DNA of 64,000 nucleotides from JAEUIE01 sp047602475 (lineage in GTDB: Bacteria > Planctomycetota > Planctomycetia > Gemmatales > HRBIN36): positions 124,001 to 188,000 of the forward strand of contig JASGHE010000007.1 in NCBI GenBank assembly GCA_047602475.1, given 5' to 3'. The notes beneath the pieces are model-generated. The model searched no databases, was not told where the DNA came from, and was given only the letters and a program-made list of their open reading frames with translations. A program made the position numbers and the translations under genes. How positions within the stretch are numbered: position 1 is the first letter of the stretch; each line of letters begins with the position of its first letter. Below are positions 51,015 through 59,784 of the stretch, in pieces.

Positions 51015-54000
51015 ACAATCCGACCATACCGGCAGGTCTCACCGGTTCAATCACTGTCAACGGCGGCGATCCGACAGGCAGCGACACCCTCATCATCAAC
51101 GGTCGTGTCAACGTCGCCGATGCCTTCACCTACACACCAGCCACGACGACCAGCGACACCGGCAGCGTGTCGAACACCGGCTTGCCGACGGTCAACTTCT
51201 CCACCATTGAGCACTTGACGATCAATGGCCAGAATGGAGGCCCCGGTGGAACAGGCGATTCGCTGACGATCACCACCAGCAACCTTTCCAGCGGTCAAAC
51301 CGAGATTCTCACCCCTGGGCCTCAGTTCGACTCCGGCCACGTCGATTTCCGAGACAGGCCGGGTGGAGTCAATCCCACCGCTGTTCCAGTCGATTTCCTG
51401 AAACTGGGCGTGGCAGGCTCGCTAAGCTTCAACGACATCGGTCGCTTCGACAATTTGATCTACAACGGCACCGGGCTGAACGACACCTTCAACGTCACTG
51501 CTGCCGGTGTGGTGACCTTGAATACCCAGATTCCGGTCAGCACGCCCTCTATCATTACGCTCACGTTGGCAGGGCTTGATGGTGACGACACCTTCAATGT
51601 CCCAGGCAACCATAACCTACCCGGCGGGATCGTCGCCCAGGGCGGCAACTCTTCGTCCGGTGACGTTGTAAACTTCACCGGCAACGGTGCCGGCGCGGTA
51701 ACCACATCGTTTGGCGCTGCCACGGTGACTGAGGCAGGCTTCACAGCGGTCACTTATTCGGGCGTCGAGATTCTCAACGTCAACGCAGTTAACGCAAACG
51801 CCACAGCCGTAGGCACGGCCGGCGACGACGTGATGAGTGTTACCCCAACGGGTGCTACCGCCGTGACGGTGAAGCTGACCAGCAGCAGCCCGGCGATTGC
51901 TGCAACTCCCACTGTGAACTTCAGCAACTTAGTAACCATGACGGTCGATGGTGGCGCGGGCCTCAACTCGCTGAATTTCAACGGTTCGTCGAGCAATGAT
52001 GTCTTCACTCTTTCCCGGTCAGTCGGGAACTTATCATTGCAAATGCTTGGCAGGCAAAGTGTGGCAACCACGAATACATTCTTCTCCTGGAATGTCTATG
52101 GCTATGACGGCAATGATACTTTCAACATCAATGAGCCCGGTCCTGTTAATGTGATTCAACTGAATGTTGAAGGTGGGGCCGGCATCAACACAATTAGTCT
52201 CAACACATCATTCGGTCAAACTTACGTCCCGGCAGGCGGCAACAACGGTTCGCTGCTGGGTGGAGCAAACATTAACTTTACCGATGTTTCCACTGCGATT
52301 GCCAGTTATGTAGCCTCACCTGTGTCTGGAACGGTCCAGTCTGGCGCTGGCGCCAATCAGATTACTGTAAAGAGCCTCACAACCAACACGGTAACTGCTA
52401 CGGTCGATAACGGCACCCTGGTTACTTTCACGGGCTTGGTATCGTCAGTGATTGTCCAGGCTGGTTCTGGAGATGATGTTATCTCAATCACTCCAGGCGC
52501 ATTCGCCGGTGCGGGTGGATTCGTTGTCGATGCCGGCGATCCAACAGCCAGCGATACGTTGATCGTGACTGGTGCCGTCGGCCAGGATACCGTTGTCTAC
52601 ACCCCGACAGGCGTAGGTGCCGGCTCCGTTTCGGTCAACGGCGTAGTCACCAACTTCACGACCACGGAACATGTCATTTACAGTGGACTGGGTGGTAACG
52701 ATATTCTGACCATGAATGGCACGGCTAGTGACGATGCCTTTGTCGTCAATCTGGCCAATGGCGGCAGCGGAAGTCACAGGGCCAACCTGTTCCCGACCTT
52801 CGATTACACTGGTGCTACGGCGGTGACCGCCAACGGCGGAACGGGCGGCTTCGATGTGGCTACCCTCAACGGCACTGAGAATAACGATACGTTCACCTCG
52901 GCGGCTGACGTGGTCACCCTCGCCGGTCAAGGCACGTTCACCCTGGGCACTAATCTTGACAGGCTCGATGTCAATGCTCTGGGCGGTGATGACTCGGTCA
53001 CCTTGTCGGGTGTTACCCTGGCGACGGTGATCAGTGGTGGTGATGGCAACGATACGTTGATCGGCAGCCCGCAAGCCGATCTCATCTACGGCGGATTCGG
53101 TAACGACATCATCATCGGCGGCGGCGGCAACGATGTGGGGTACGGTGAAGCCGGTGATGATCGCTTTGGCGACCCGGCTATCGCTGATCCCGCCGCCAAC
53201 GATCCCGGCAATGATCAGTTCTTCGGCGGCGATGGTTCCGACACGCTCACCTGGGATGCCGGCGATGGCAGCGACACCTTCGAAGGCGGCACCGGCCAGG
53301 ATGTGATGATCTTCAACGGCAACGCCGCGGCTGAGGTGTTTACCTTCAATGCCAACGGCACTCGCTTGCAGCTTCTCCGCAGCGTCGGAGCCATCAACAT
53401 GGATCTGGCCGACGTGGAACAGGTCAACCTCAATGCCAATGGCGGAACTGACTCGGTCCTCGTCAACGACCTCTATGGCACTGGTATTCAACTGCTGAAC
53501 CTGAATCTGGGTACCGATGGAGCTGTCGATGCGGTGAACGTCCAGGGACGCACTGTTGCCGACAACATCATGGTGACCACCCCTGGAGCCGGTCAACTGC
53601 TGGTGGCGGGGCTGCAATACAACATCGGTATTACCACCACCGAGGCTACGGATAGCCTTACCCTCAATGGTAACGACGGCAACGATCAGATTACTGTCGC
53701 GCCGACTGCCGCCACCCTGATGGCTATGACGCTCAACGGCGGCTTGGGTGATGATATTCTCAACGGCAACGTGGTTTCCATCAATGGCAACGAAGGCAAC
53801 GATACGCTCATCGGCGGTGTCGGCAATCAATCCATGGACGGCGGTGCAGGGGATGACACCTTCATCGGCAATGGCGGCACCGATAATGTCGGCGGTGGAG
53901 TTGGCTCCTCAGTGGGCGATACCATCCTCGCAGCCGGAACTACCGGCAACGATACGTTCAGCCTCTCGTTGGATGGTGGCGGTCATTTGCTCGTCACAAT

Positions 54001-55291
54001 CAATGGTCTGACTACAACGTATCAGAACTTCCTTTCGGGCCCAATCGCCTCGTCTGGCATCGAACAGATTCTGGTACAGGGTTTTGCCGGCAACGATGCT
54101 CTGACCGTCAATAGTGCGAACAGCGCTATTCCAATCCTCGTCAACTTCGATGGCGGCAGCAACGCTGATTCGCTCATCCTGACAGGCGGCGTGGCCACCT
54201 CTGACACCTATCAGGTAGGACCAGGCGTCGGTGAAGGTACGAGCACCATCGTCATTGGTGGTGTCAGCCAGGTGGTACACTTCAACTACCTCGAGCCGGT
54301 GTTTGATCAAGTGGGCGGCCCGCTGGTGGTCAACGGCACCAATGCCGCCAACGCCATCAACTACATCACAGGCAACGATCCAAGCAATGCCCAGAACCCG
54401 GCTTGGGGTCAGGTCAGTGTTGACAGCTACGAAGCCATCAACTTTACCAACAAGACCACCCTGACCATCAATGGTCAGGCCGGCAGCGATCTTATCAACC
54501 TGGCCGCGTTGAATGTGCCCACTGGTCTGACAGCGGTGAATGTGAACGGCAATGATCCAAGCAGCAACGACCAGCTTGTGGTCAACGGTCTCTTCGGCGG
54601 TGCAGCAGTAAACTACCTGCCGATCGACAACAATTCGGGTTCGATCACAGTCAATGGCTTTTTCAATCTGCCTGTGACGAACTACACCGGCATTGAATCG
54701 GTGCTCTACGTGGGCCGCAGCGGCGGCGATAACCTCACCGTGACTGCTCCTGCCGGCGGTGCGGAGATCACCTATCTGCCTGGCGCGACGATGGACAACG
54801 GGTTCGTCAACATGGTGGGCTTCAATGCTGCCATGAACCTGACGCCCTTCGAGTTCCGCAGCGTTGGCACTTTGGCGACGCTGACATTCGCCACTTCGGG
54901 CGGTGCCCGTATAAGCGGCCTCGATATTCATGGCACCTCGAGCGATGATCAGTTCAATGTCAACGCTCTCGGTGACGTTCAGGTAGCCAAGCCTAGCTTT
55001 GGTGTACCGGTTGCACCGTCGATTCGCACGCCGGGCATCGCGGTTCTCCGCTTGATCGGCGAAAGCGGCGATGATATTTTCAACGTCCCAGGCAATCATC
55101 TGTTCCCGAACGGTATCAACGTCCAGGGCGGCGATCCTTCAGCCAGCGATGTGTTGAACTTCTCCGGCAGTGGAACCAGCGCGCGTTGGCTCTGGACTTC
55201 GCGGGACGCACCATCGTCCAGGCAGGTTTCTCAGCGGTCAGCTACACCGGAATTGAAATCCTCAATGCCAGTGCCGCCGGCCAGAACTTGA
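51011..55291 (+). CDS. Giant repeat protein, segment 2 (beta/RTX repeats)
   Basis: Largest piece (about 1,395 meaningful residues). It consists of Gly/Asp/Asn/Thr-rich beta repeats. Around 53035-53330 are RTX nonapeptides (GGDGNDTLIGS, GGFGNDIIIGG, GGGGNDVGYGEAG) and a unit of the same type as in the RTX protein at 36.3 kb (WDAGDGSDTFEGG ... FNANGTRLQLLRS ... NLNANGGTDSVLVND). A roughly 360-residue module (NGTNAANAINY ... NVPGNHLFPNGINVQGG) at 54.2-55.2 kb repeats one at 50.7-51.7 kb. Breaks near 55190. Probably exported, calcium-binding and adhesive. Confidence 0.85.
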   Translation: MNNPTIPAGLTGSITVNGGDPTGSDTLIINGRVNVADAFTYTPATTTSDTGSVSNTGLPTVNFSTIEHLTINGQNGGPGGTGDSLTITTSNLSSGQTEILTPGPQFDSGHVDFRDRPGGVNPTAVPVDFLKLGVAGSLSFNDIGRFDNLIYNGTGLNDTFNVTAAGVVTLNTQIPVSTPSIITLTLAGLDGDDTFNVPGNHNLPGGIVAQGGNSSSGDVVNFTGNGAGAVTTSFGAATVTEAGFTAVTYSGVEILNVNAVNANATAVGTAGDDVMSVTPTGATAVTVKLTSSSPAIAATPTVNFSNLVTMTVDGGAGLNSLNFNGSSSNDVFTLSRSVGNLSLQMLGRQSVATTNTFFSWNVYGYDGNDTFNINEPGPVNVIQLNVEGGAGINTISLNTSFGQTYVPAGGNNGSLLGGANINFTDVSTAIASYVASPVSGTVQSGAGANQITVKSLTTNTVTATVDNGTLVTFTGLVSSVIVQAGSGDDVISITPGAFAGAGGFVVDAGDPTASDTLIVTGAVGQDTVVYTPTGVGAGSVSVNGVVTNFTTTEHVIYSGLGGNDILTMNGTASDDAFVVNLANGGSGSHRANLFPTFDYTGATAVTANGGTGGFDVATLNGTENNDTFTSAADVVTLAGQGTFTLGTNLDRLDVNALGGDDSVTLSGVTLATVISGGDGNDTLIGSPQADLIYGGFGNDIIIGGGGNDVGYGEAGDDRFGDPAIADPAANDPGNDQFFGGDGSDTLTWDAGDGSDTFEGGTGQDVMIFNGNAAAEVFTFNANGTRLQLLRSVGAINMDLADVEQVNLNANGGTDSVLVNDLYGTGIQLLNLNLGTDGAVDAVNVQGRTVADNIMVTTPGAGQLLVAGLQYNIGITTTEATDSLTLNGNDGNDQITVAPTAATLMAMTLNGGLGDDILNGNVVSINGNEGNDTLIGGVGNQSMDGGAGDDTFIGNGGTDNVGGGVGSSVGDTILAAGTTGNDTFSLSLDGGGHLLVTINGLTTTYQNFLSGPIASSGIEQILVQGFAGNDALTVNSANSAIPILVNFDGGSNADSLILTGGVATSDTYQVGPGVGEGTSTIVIGGVSQVVHFNYLEPVFDQVGGPLVVNGTNAANAINYITGNDPSNAQNPAWGQVSVDSYEAINFTNKTTLTINGQAGSDLINLAALNVPTGLTAVNVNGNDPSSNDQLVVNGLFGGAAVNYLPIDNNSGSITVNGFFNLPVTNYTGIESVLYVGRSGGDNLTVTAPAGGAEITYLPGATMDNGFVNMVGFNAAMNLTPFEFRSVGTLATLTFATSGGARISGLDIHGTSSDDQFNVNALGDVQVAKPSFGVPVAPSIRTPGIAVLRLIGESGDDIFNVPGNHLFPNGINVQGGDPSASDVLNFSGSGTSARWLWTSRDAPSSRQVSQRSATPELKSSMPVPPART

Positions 55292-55731
55292 ATATCACAG
55301 CCACCAACGGCGACGACGTCTTCACCGTCACTCCAACCGGCACCAATGCTCTAACTGCTTCGCTCACCAGCAGCAATCCGAACAACGGTGCCAACCCGGT
55401 TGTTAATGCCGTCAGCGTGGGAACCTTCACCGTTGACTTGCTCGGCGGCAGCGACCGCTTGGTGGTGAACGGTTCACAGGCATCCGAAACGATTAACGTC
55501 ACGCCTACCCAGGTGACGGTTGGGGCACTGAAGACGGTCAACTACGTCAATGCGGAAGACCTTCAGGTTTGGGGTCAATCCGGGAACGATACCTTCAATG
55601 TCACTCCTTCCGCAACGACAACCATCTTCGTTGACGGCGGCGACCCCATCGGTTCCTCCCCCGGTGACAAGCTGAACGTCAATGCTCTGGGCAACCCGTT
55701 GATCTTTCGAAGCCGGCCCGCAGAACGATGA
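55186..55731 (+). CDS. Giant repeat protein, segment 3
   Basis: Continues the module with ALDFAGRTIVQAGFSAVSYTG, equivalent to TSFGAATVTEAGFTAVTYSG in the earlier copy. Sense ends at NPLIF near 55706, where one extra T (CTTTCGAAG) shifts the frame. Confidence 0.8.
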   Translation: MALDFAGRTIVQAGFSAVSYTGIEILNASAAGQNLNITATNGDDVFTVTPTGTNALTASLTSSNPNNGANPVVNAVSVGTFTVDLLGGSDRLVVNGSQASETINVTPTQVTVGALKTVNYVNAEDLQVWGQSGNDTFNVTPSATTTIFVDGGDPIGSSPGDKLNVNALGNPLIFRSRPAER

Positions 55732-55753
55732 GGGTGGCTTCCTTGTTGGTGGA

Positions 55754-56458
55754 TTGCAACGCATCAGCTTCGACCATATCGAAGCGGTTGGCCCGATCAT
55801 CAACGCTCCCTGCGTTATTATCAAGGGTACTAATGCCGCTGACGACATCACGGTCATCGCCCGTGACAGCAGTTACGATGCTCTGGCAGATGGCGTGCAG
55901 GATTTCACCGTCAGCGTCAATGCCGGCTTCGAAATGCTCTATATCGGCACCACCATGCTGTATATCGACGCCCTGGCCGGCGACGACAATATCGTTCTCC
56001 GTACGCCTGCCCCCAACAACGCCGTTTGGGATACCGATGTCTGGATCGCCGGCGGCTCTCCTGCCACGGCTCCTCCCGGGGACCGCTTCGTTCTCGAAAC
56101 GCCCTTTACCCAGACCGTCAACTACACCCCCACCGGTTTTGACAGCGGCATCGTCAATCTGGTCAATCTGAGTTCGGTAGTGACGCTTGGCACCTTCTTT
56201 AACGCTTGCCCGCCGTTCAACTACAACTCCTCGGTTGGCGGCGTTGAAGTCTTCCAGTACAGCGGTGAAGGCGGCAACGACCTGTTCACCATCACCGGCA
56301 CCGGTAATGCAGATACGATCACCAGCACGCCCGGTTCAGGCACCGATGAAGGCACGCTGCGGGTGAACAACACGCTGGCTGTCAACTATATGAACATGGG
56401 CCTTGGGGCTACGCTGACAGTTGATGGTTCCGGTGGATCAGACACCCTGGTCTGCTGA
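55754..56458 (+). CDS. Giant repeat protein, segment 4
   Basis: The frame is open from 55708 (EAGPQNDEGGFLVGGLQRISF) and continues with beta repeats (IKGTNAADDITVIARDSS, YSGEGGNDLFTITGTGNADTI). One extra T near 56452 ends it after GGSDTLV. Confidence 0.8.
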   Translation: MQRISFDHIEAVGPIINAPCVIIKGTNAADDITVIARDSSYDALADGVQDFTVSVNAGFEMLYIGTTMLYIDALAGDDNIVLRTPAPNNAVWDTDVWIAGGSPATAPPGDRFVLETPFTQTVNYTPTGFDSGIVNLVNLSSVVTLGTFFNACPPFNYNSSVGGVEVFQYSGEGGNDLFTITGTGNADTITSTPGSGTDEGTLRVNNTLAVNYMNMGLGATLTVDGSGGSDTLVC

Positions 56459-57860
56459 AGCCACAGCCAATAGCGATGTGGTCAACGTTGCTACCGTCAC
56501 AGGCGCTGTCACCATCAATGCTCGCCTGGCATTGAACCAGATCTCGGTGGAGAATCTCCGGCTGAACACGGGTAATGGTGACGACATCATCAACCTCGCC
56601 AGTGGCTTGTCTTACACCTCGATCCTGCTCGATGCGGGCGATCCTTCAGCCAGCGATGTTCTCAACTACACCGCTAGCGCCAATTCAGCGACGAGCGTCA
56701 ACCTCGGAGCCGGCAGCATCGCCCAGACGGGTCCCGTTGGTCCGACGGTAACCTATATCGGTGTTGAGCGTGTCAACATCACTTCCTCCGGCGCGACCTC
56801 GACACTGACTCTCCTTGGCACCATTGGCGACGATACCTTCAATTTCGCTCCTTCAGGAATTGGGACAGGAAGCTTCACCGCCAATGCTACCGGAGCAGCC
56901 GTCTACACCAGCCCGCTCTTTACCTACACTGGCATCGGCGGCAATATCACGGCTAACGGCGGCGGAGCAGGGTTCGATACGGTCGGCCTGGCTGCTACCA
57001 ACGGCAGTGATAACATCAGCGCCGTCCAGTCCACTGCCACAGCTCTGGCTTACACGCTGAACGCCTTCACCCAGAACTTCACCCTCGCCTCGATCGAGGC
57101 CTCCCGTATCGATGCCGGTGACGGTGACGATGTGATCTTTGTCAGCGTCAACGATGCTCTCGAATTAGCCCCCGCAGGCAGCCTCCGGTTCCTCGTCCAT
57201 GGCGGTTCAGGCAATGATCGTCTGCTGGTCAACGACGATGGTATTGGCGACCTGACGAACCTCCGCCAGATCGACGGCCAGAGCGGCAGTGCGGTCGTCG
57301 GTGTGCTCAATCCGATCACCTACGATAGTTCCGAACGCGTTGATGTCACTCCGGTGAATAACCTCACCGGCGGCACCGGCACTGATGGCAACGGCCGTAT
57401 CAAGGTCTATCACTCCGATCCGTGGGAGTACAACGATACCCGTGTCTTCGCCGGGTTGCTCAGTCGAATCGGTCAGTCGCCCACTTCGCCGAACATCGAT
57501 TCGGCAGCGATTACCAATCCGAACCCCGCCGGCGGCGATGAAGACTGGTACGAGTTCCGTCCTCAGCAGACCGGCACCTTCAACATCCGGATCATCTTCG
57601 ACAAGGTCGGTGTTCTGGCCAACGGTCGTCCCGGTTTGCCTGGTTCCGGTGATCTGAATCTGGACATCTATGATGCCAACGGCAATCTGATCGTCTCGGG
57701 TGTCGCAGTCTCCGACGGCAAGTCCGCCACGTTTGGAGCTACCAACAATCCAGCCTTCCCGCAGTTCAACCGTATCTTCGTCCGGGTGCGTGGCGACTAC
57801 CAGCAACTCGGTCAACACCTACGACATGGAGTACCTCGGAGCAGGCAACGCTCAAGTTGA
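56421..57860 (+). CDS. Giant repeat protein, segment 5 (includes a PPC-like domain)
   Basis: Beta repeats (LNTGNGDDIINLASG) followed by a domain with DPWEYNDTRVFAGLL ... DSAAITNPNPAGGDEDWYEFRPQQTGTFNIRI ... GDLNLDIYDANGNLIVSG, resembling a pre-peptidase C-terminal (PPC) beta-sandwich. The frame is lost at VRVRG near 57804. Confidence 0.8.
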   Translation: MMVPVDQTPWSAEATANSDVVNVATVTGAVTINARLALNQISVENLRLNTGNGDDIINLASGLSYTSILLDAGDPSASDVLNYTASANSATSVNLGAGSIAQTGPVGPTVTYIGVERVNITSSGATSTLTLLGTIGDDTFNFAPSGIGTGSFTANATGAAVYTSPLFTYTGIGGNITANGGGAGFDTVGLAATNGSDNISAVQSTATALAYTLNAFTQNFTLASIEASRIDAGDGDDVIFVSVNDALELAPAGSLRFLVHGGSGNDRLLVNDDGIGDLTNLRQIDGQSGSAVVGVLNPITYDSSERVDVTPVNNLTGGTGTDGNGRIKVYHSDPWEYNDTRVFAGLLSRIGQSPTSPNIDSAAITNPNPAGGDEDWYEFRPQQTGTFNIRIIFDKVGVLANGRPGLPGSGDLNLDIYDANGNLIVSGVAVSDGKSATFGATNNPAFPQFNRIFVRVRGDYQQLGQHLRHGVPRSRQRSS

Positions 57861-58584
57861 TCTCAACGGGCCGCAGGTCACCAATGTGCAGATCACCAAT
57901 GCTCCTGCCTATAACCTGTTTGGCCTGAAGCCCGACAACACTTTCCAGGGCCCCACACCACTGGTCAACAGCCTGACGATCAGCTTCCAGGATCTGCCTC
58001 CTCGGGTACAGGGCTTCCTTTATCCTGCGTTGGATCCTGTCACCGCCGCCACCCCAGGCATGTATGTGGTGAAGGGCGACCGAGTCGGGATCGTGGCCAT
58101 TTCTCAGATCATCGTGACCAACAACACTCCTGTAGTGGTTGGCCAGGTGCCGACTGCCACCGTGACGTTGATCTTTGCTCAGCCGCTTGCAGACGATCAT
58201 TTCACATTCACCATCAGCGACCACATTCTCGATCCGGTGGGCAACATGCTCGACGGGGAGAGCAATGCCGCTGAACCCAACGGCGGACCGACATTCCCCA
58301 GTGGCGACGGCCATGCCGGCGGTAAGTTCATCGGCGCCTTCACGGTGGATAGCCGTGCAGAGTTGGGTGTCTATGCCAATGGCAGCGTCAACCTCGACAT
58401 CAACGGCGATTACAAAGACAATCCTGGCGTCAGCGTTGGGAACGATGGCATCTTCTCATCCACTCCCAATGGCGCTGCGGTCTTCTCAGGCCAGTTCTTT
58501 GCTCCAGGCGGCGGCGATTGTCGATGGATTCGATCGACTGGGTACCTACGGCAAGGAAGCAGGCAAGTTTGTCTTCCGTCTTGA
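57700..58584 (+). CDS. Giant repeat protein, segment 6
   Basis: Meaningful from about 57806 (TTSNSVNTYDMEYLGAGNAQVDLNGPQ). Contains a beta-sandwich with VATVTLIFAQPLADDHFTFTISD-like strands (bases 58150-58230) and GDGHAGGKFIGAFTVDSRAELG. An extra base in GGCGGCGGCG near 58513 ends it. Confidence 0.78.
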   Translation: MSQSPTASPPRLELPTIQPSRSSTVSSSGCVATTSNSVNTYDMEYLGAGNAQVDLNGPQVTNVQITNAPAYNLFGLKPDNTFQGPTPLVNSLTISFQDLPPRVQGFLYPALDPVTAATPGMYVVKGDRVGIVAISQIIVTNNTPVVVGQVPTATVTLIFAQPLADDHFTFTISDHILDPVGNMLDGESNAAEPNGGPTFPSGDGHAGGKFIGAFTVDSRAELGVYANGSVNLDINGDYKDNPGVSVGNDGIFSSTPNGAAVFSGQFFAPGGGDCRWIRSTGYLRQGSRQVCLPS

Positions 58585-58861
58585 TTACAACAACGATGGA
58601 GACTTCAGCGATCCTGGCGAAACCACGATCCAGACCAGCCTGCAGATCAACGGTATGCCAATCGCCGGACTGGGGCCCCATGCTTTCAATGTGTGGACTG
58701 GTGCTTTGACCGGAAGCAACGTGGGCGTCTTTGATGGCACCACCTGGTATCTCGATACCAATGGTAACAACATTATTCAGACTGCCGCTGCCGGGGATCG
58801 AGTCCTCAAGGGCAACTTGCGAGGTCTGCCTTTCACCGGCGACTTCGATGGCGACGGTTTC
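58514..58861 (+). CDS. Giant repeat protein, segment 7
   Basis: 116 codons in a third frame: AIVDGFDRLGTYGKEAGKF then DYNNDGDFSDPGETTI, a calcium-site-like DxNxDGD, and FTGDFDGDGF at the end. One inserted G at 58862 breaks the first FG-GAP/VCBS-like repeat (DFDGDGF-TDLGVYQ). Confidence 0.75.
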
Positions 58862-58862
58862 G

Positions 58863-58988
58863 ACCGATCTGGGCGTATACCAGTCCGGAGTGTTCAGCTT
58901 CGATCTGACCACACGTGATCCAGGCGGCTTGCTGCGTGGCAACAAGAACTACAGCTTCAAAGCGACGTTCCCTCTGGCGACCAGCGGA
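58863..58988 (+). CDS. Giant repeat protein, segment 8
   Basis: 42 codons: TDLGVYQSGVFSFDL to FKATFPLATSG, joining segment 7 to segment 9. Confidence 0.7.
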
Positions 58989-58996
58989 CAGCTTCG

Positions 58997-59389
58997 AAGC
59001 TGGCTCGCCCCGTTGCGGCAGACTTCAATGGCGATGGCATCACTGATGTCGGCCTGTTCATCCCGAATCAGACCACGGTGGCAGCCTGCGCGGCTAACTG
59101 GTTCCTCCTGAACTCCAATGGTAGGGGCTGGGATGTTACTGTTCCTAACGGCTCCACTCGAGCCTTCAAGAACAATGTCACGGGCCTCGGTGCTGATCTT
59201 GCTGTGACCTATGGCTCGGCGAAAGCTCTGCCGGTGGTCGGCAATTTCGATCCACTCATCAAGGCGCGTGCCATGGGTACGGTCAGCAGTTCGAGCAATA
59301 CTGTTGGCGCCTCCATGGCTAAGGCCTTAACTGACCTTTACTTTACCACCAGAGTGGATCCGGTTACTGGGCGTCCCAGGAAGTGGTAA
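58997..59389 (+). CDS. Giant repeat protein, C-terminal segment 9
   Basis: About 130 residues to the natural stop: ARPVAADFNGDGITDVGLF, a second FG-GAP/VCBS-like repeat, then WFLLNSNGRGWDVTVPNG. The tail is FTTRVDPVTGRPRKW; there is no PEP-CTERM or LPxTG signal, so sorting must depend on another part of the protein. A hairpin follows at 59455. Confidence 0.78.
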   Translation, partial: KLARPVAADFNGDGITDVGLFIPNQTTVAACAANWFLLNSNGRGWDVTVPNGSTRAFKNNVTGLGADLAVTYGSAKALPVVGNFDPLIKARAMGTVSSSSNTVGASMAKALTDLYFTTRVDPVTGRPRKW

Positions 59390-59784
59390 CCATTTGGCTC
59401 TATTAAAAGGGAGCTGATCGACACAAACTGTGTTGATTGTGGAAGAACATAGTTAACGCAGAACGCCAGCCAGTGAGGTTGGCGTTTTGCGTTGTTAAAG
59501 CCGGAGACTTGACTATGAAGACTGTGCTGTCGTTGGAATTCCGCACAAGAGCCGCTGTGTGTGCCTTCGCTGCTTTTTGAAAACACCGCCCATTTCCAGG
59601 GTACATCTTTATTCATTGAGAACACCTCGCATGAAAACTATTTGATTAAGACTCAAGATAGTGAGATCATCCGCTGCGCACTTTCGCCCGTTGCCTCCGT
59701 TAGATAGAGTGACTGCCGTTCGTGAGCCTAGTGCAAGCTCGCCAGGAGCTTCGTCGGTAGCTGGTCATCGCTGAGGTTGGCATC
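59390..59784. other. Intergenic region after the giant gene
   Basis: About 395 bases. Contains the hairpin repeat at 59455-59493 and the promoter region of the peptidase gene; no further gene recognised. Confidence 0.55.
59455..59493. terminator. 17-bp hairpin; dispersed repeat, probably the terminator of the giant gene
   Basis: AACGCAGAACGCCAGCC / GGTTGGCGTTTTGCGTT pair with two G-U wobbles and a 5-base loop. A degenerate copy lies at 46492-46538, so this is a repeat family used at gene ends. The T-run is inside the right arm. Confidence 0.65.

Noticed and set aside
52484..55099. Long minus-strand open frames (448 and 396 codons) antisense to the giant repeat gene
   Set aside because: They mirror the regular codon pattern of the plus-strand Gly/Asp/Asn repeats, have no family resemblance and no ribosome sites; the plus strand encodes clear repeats.
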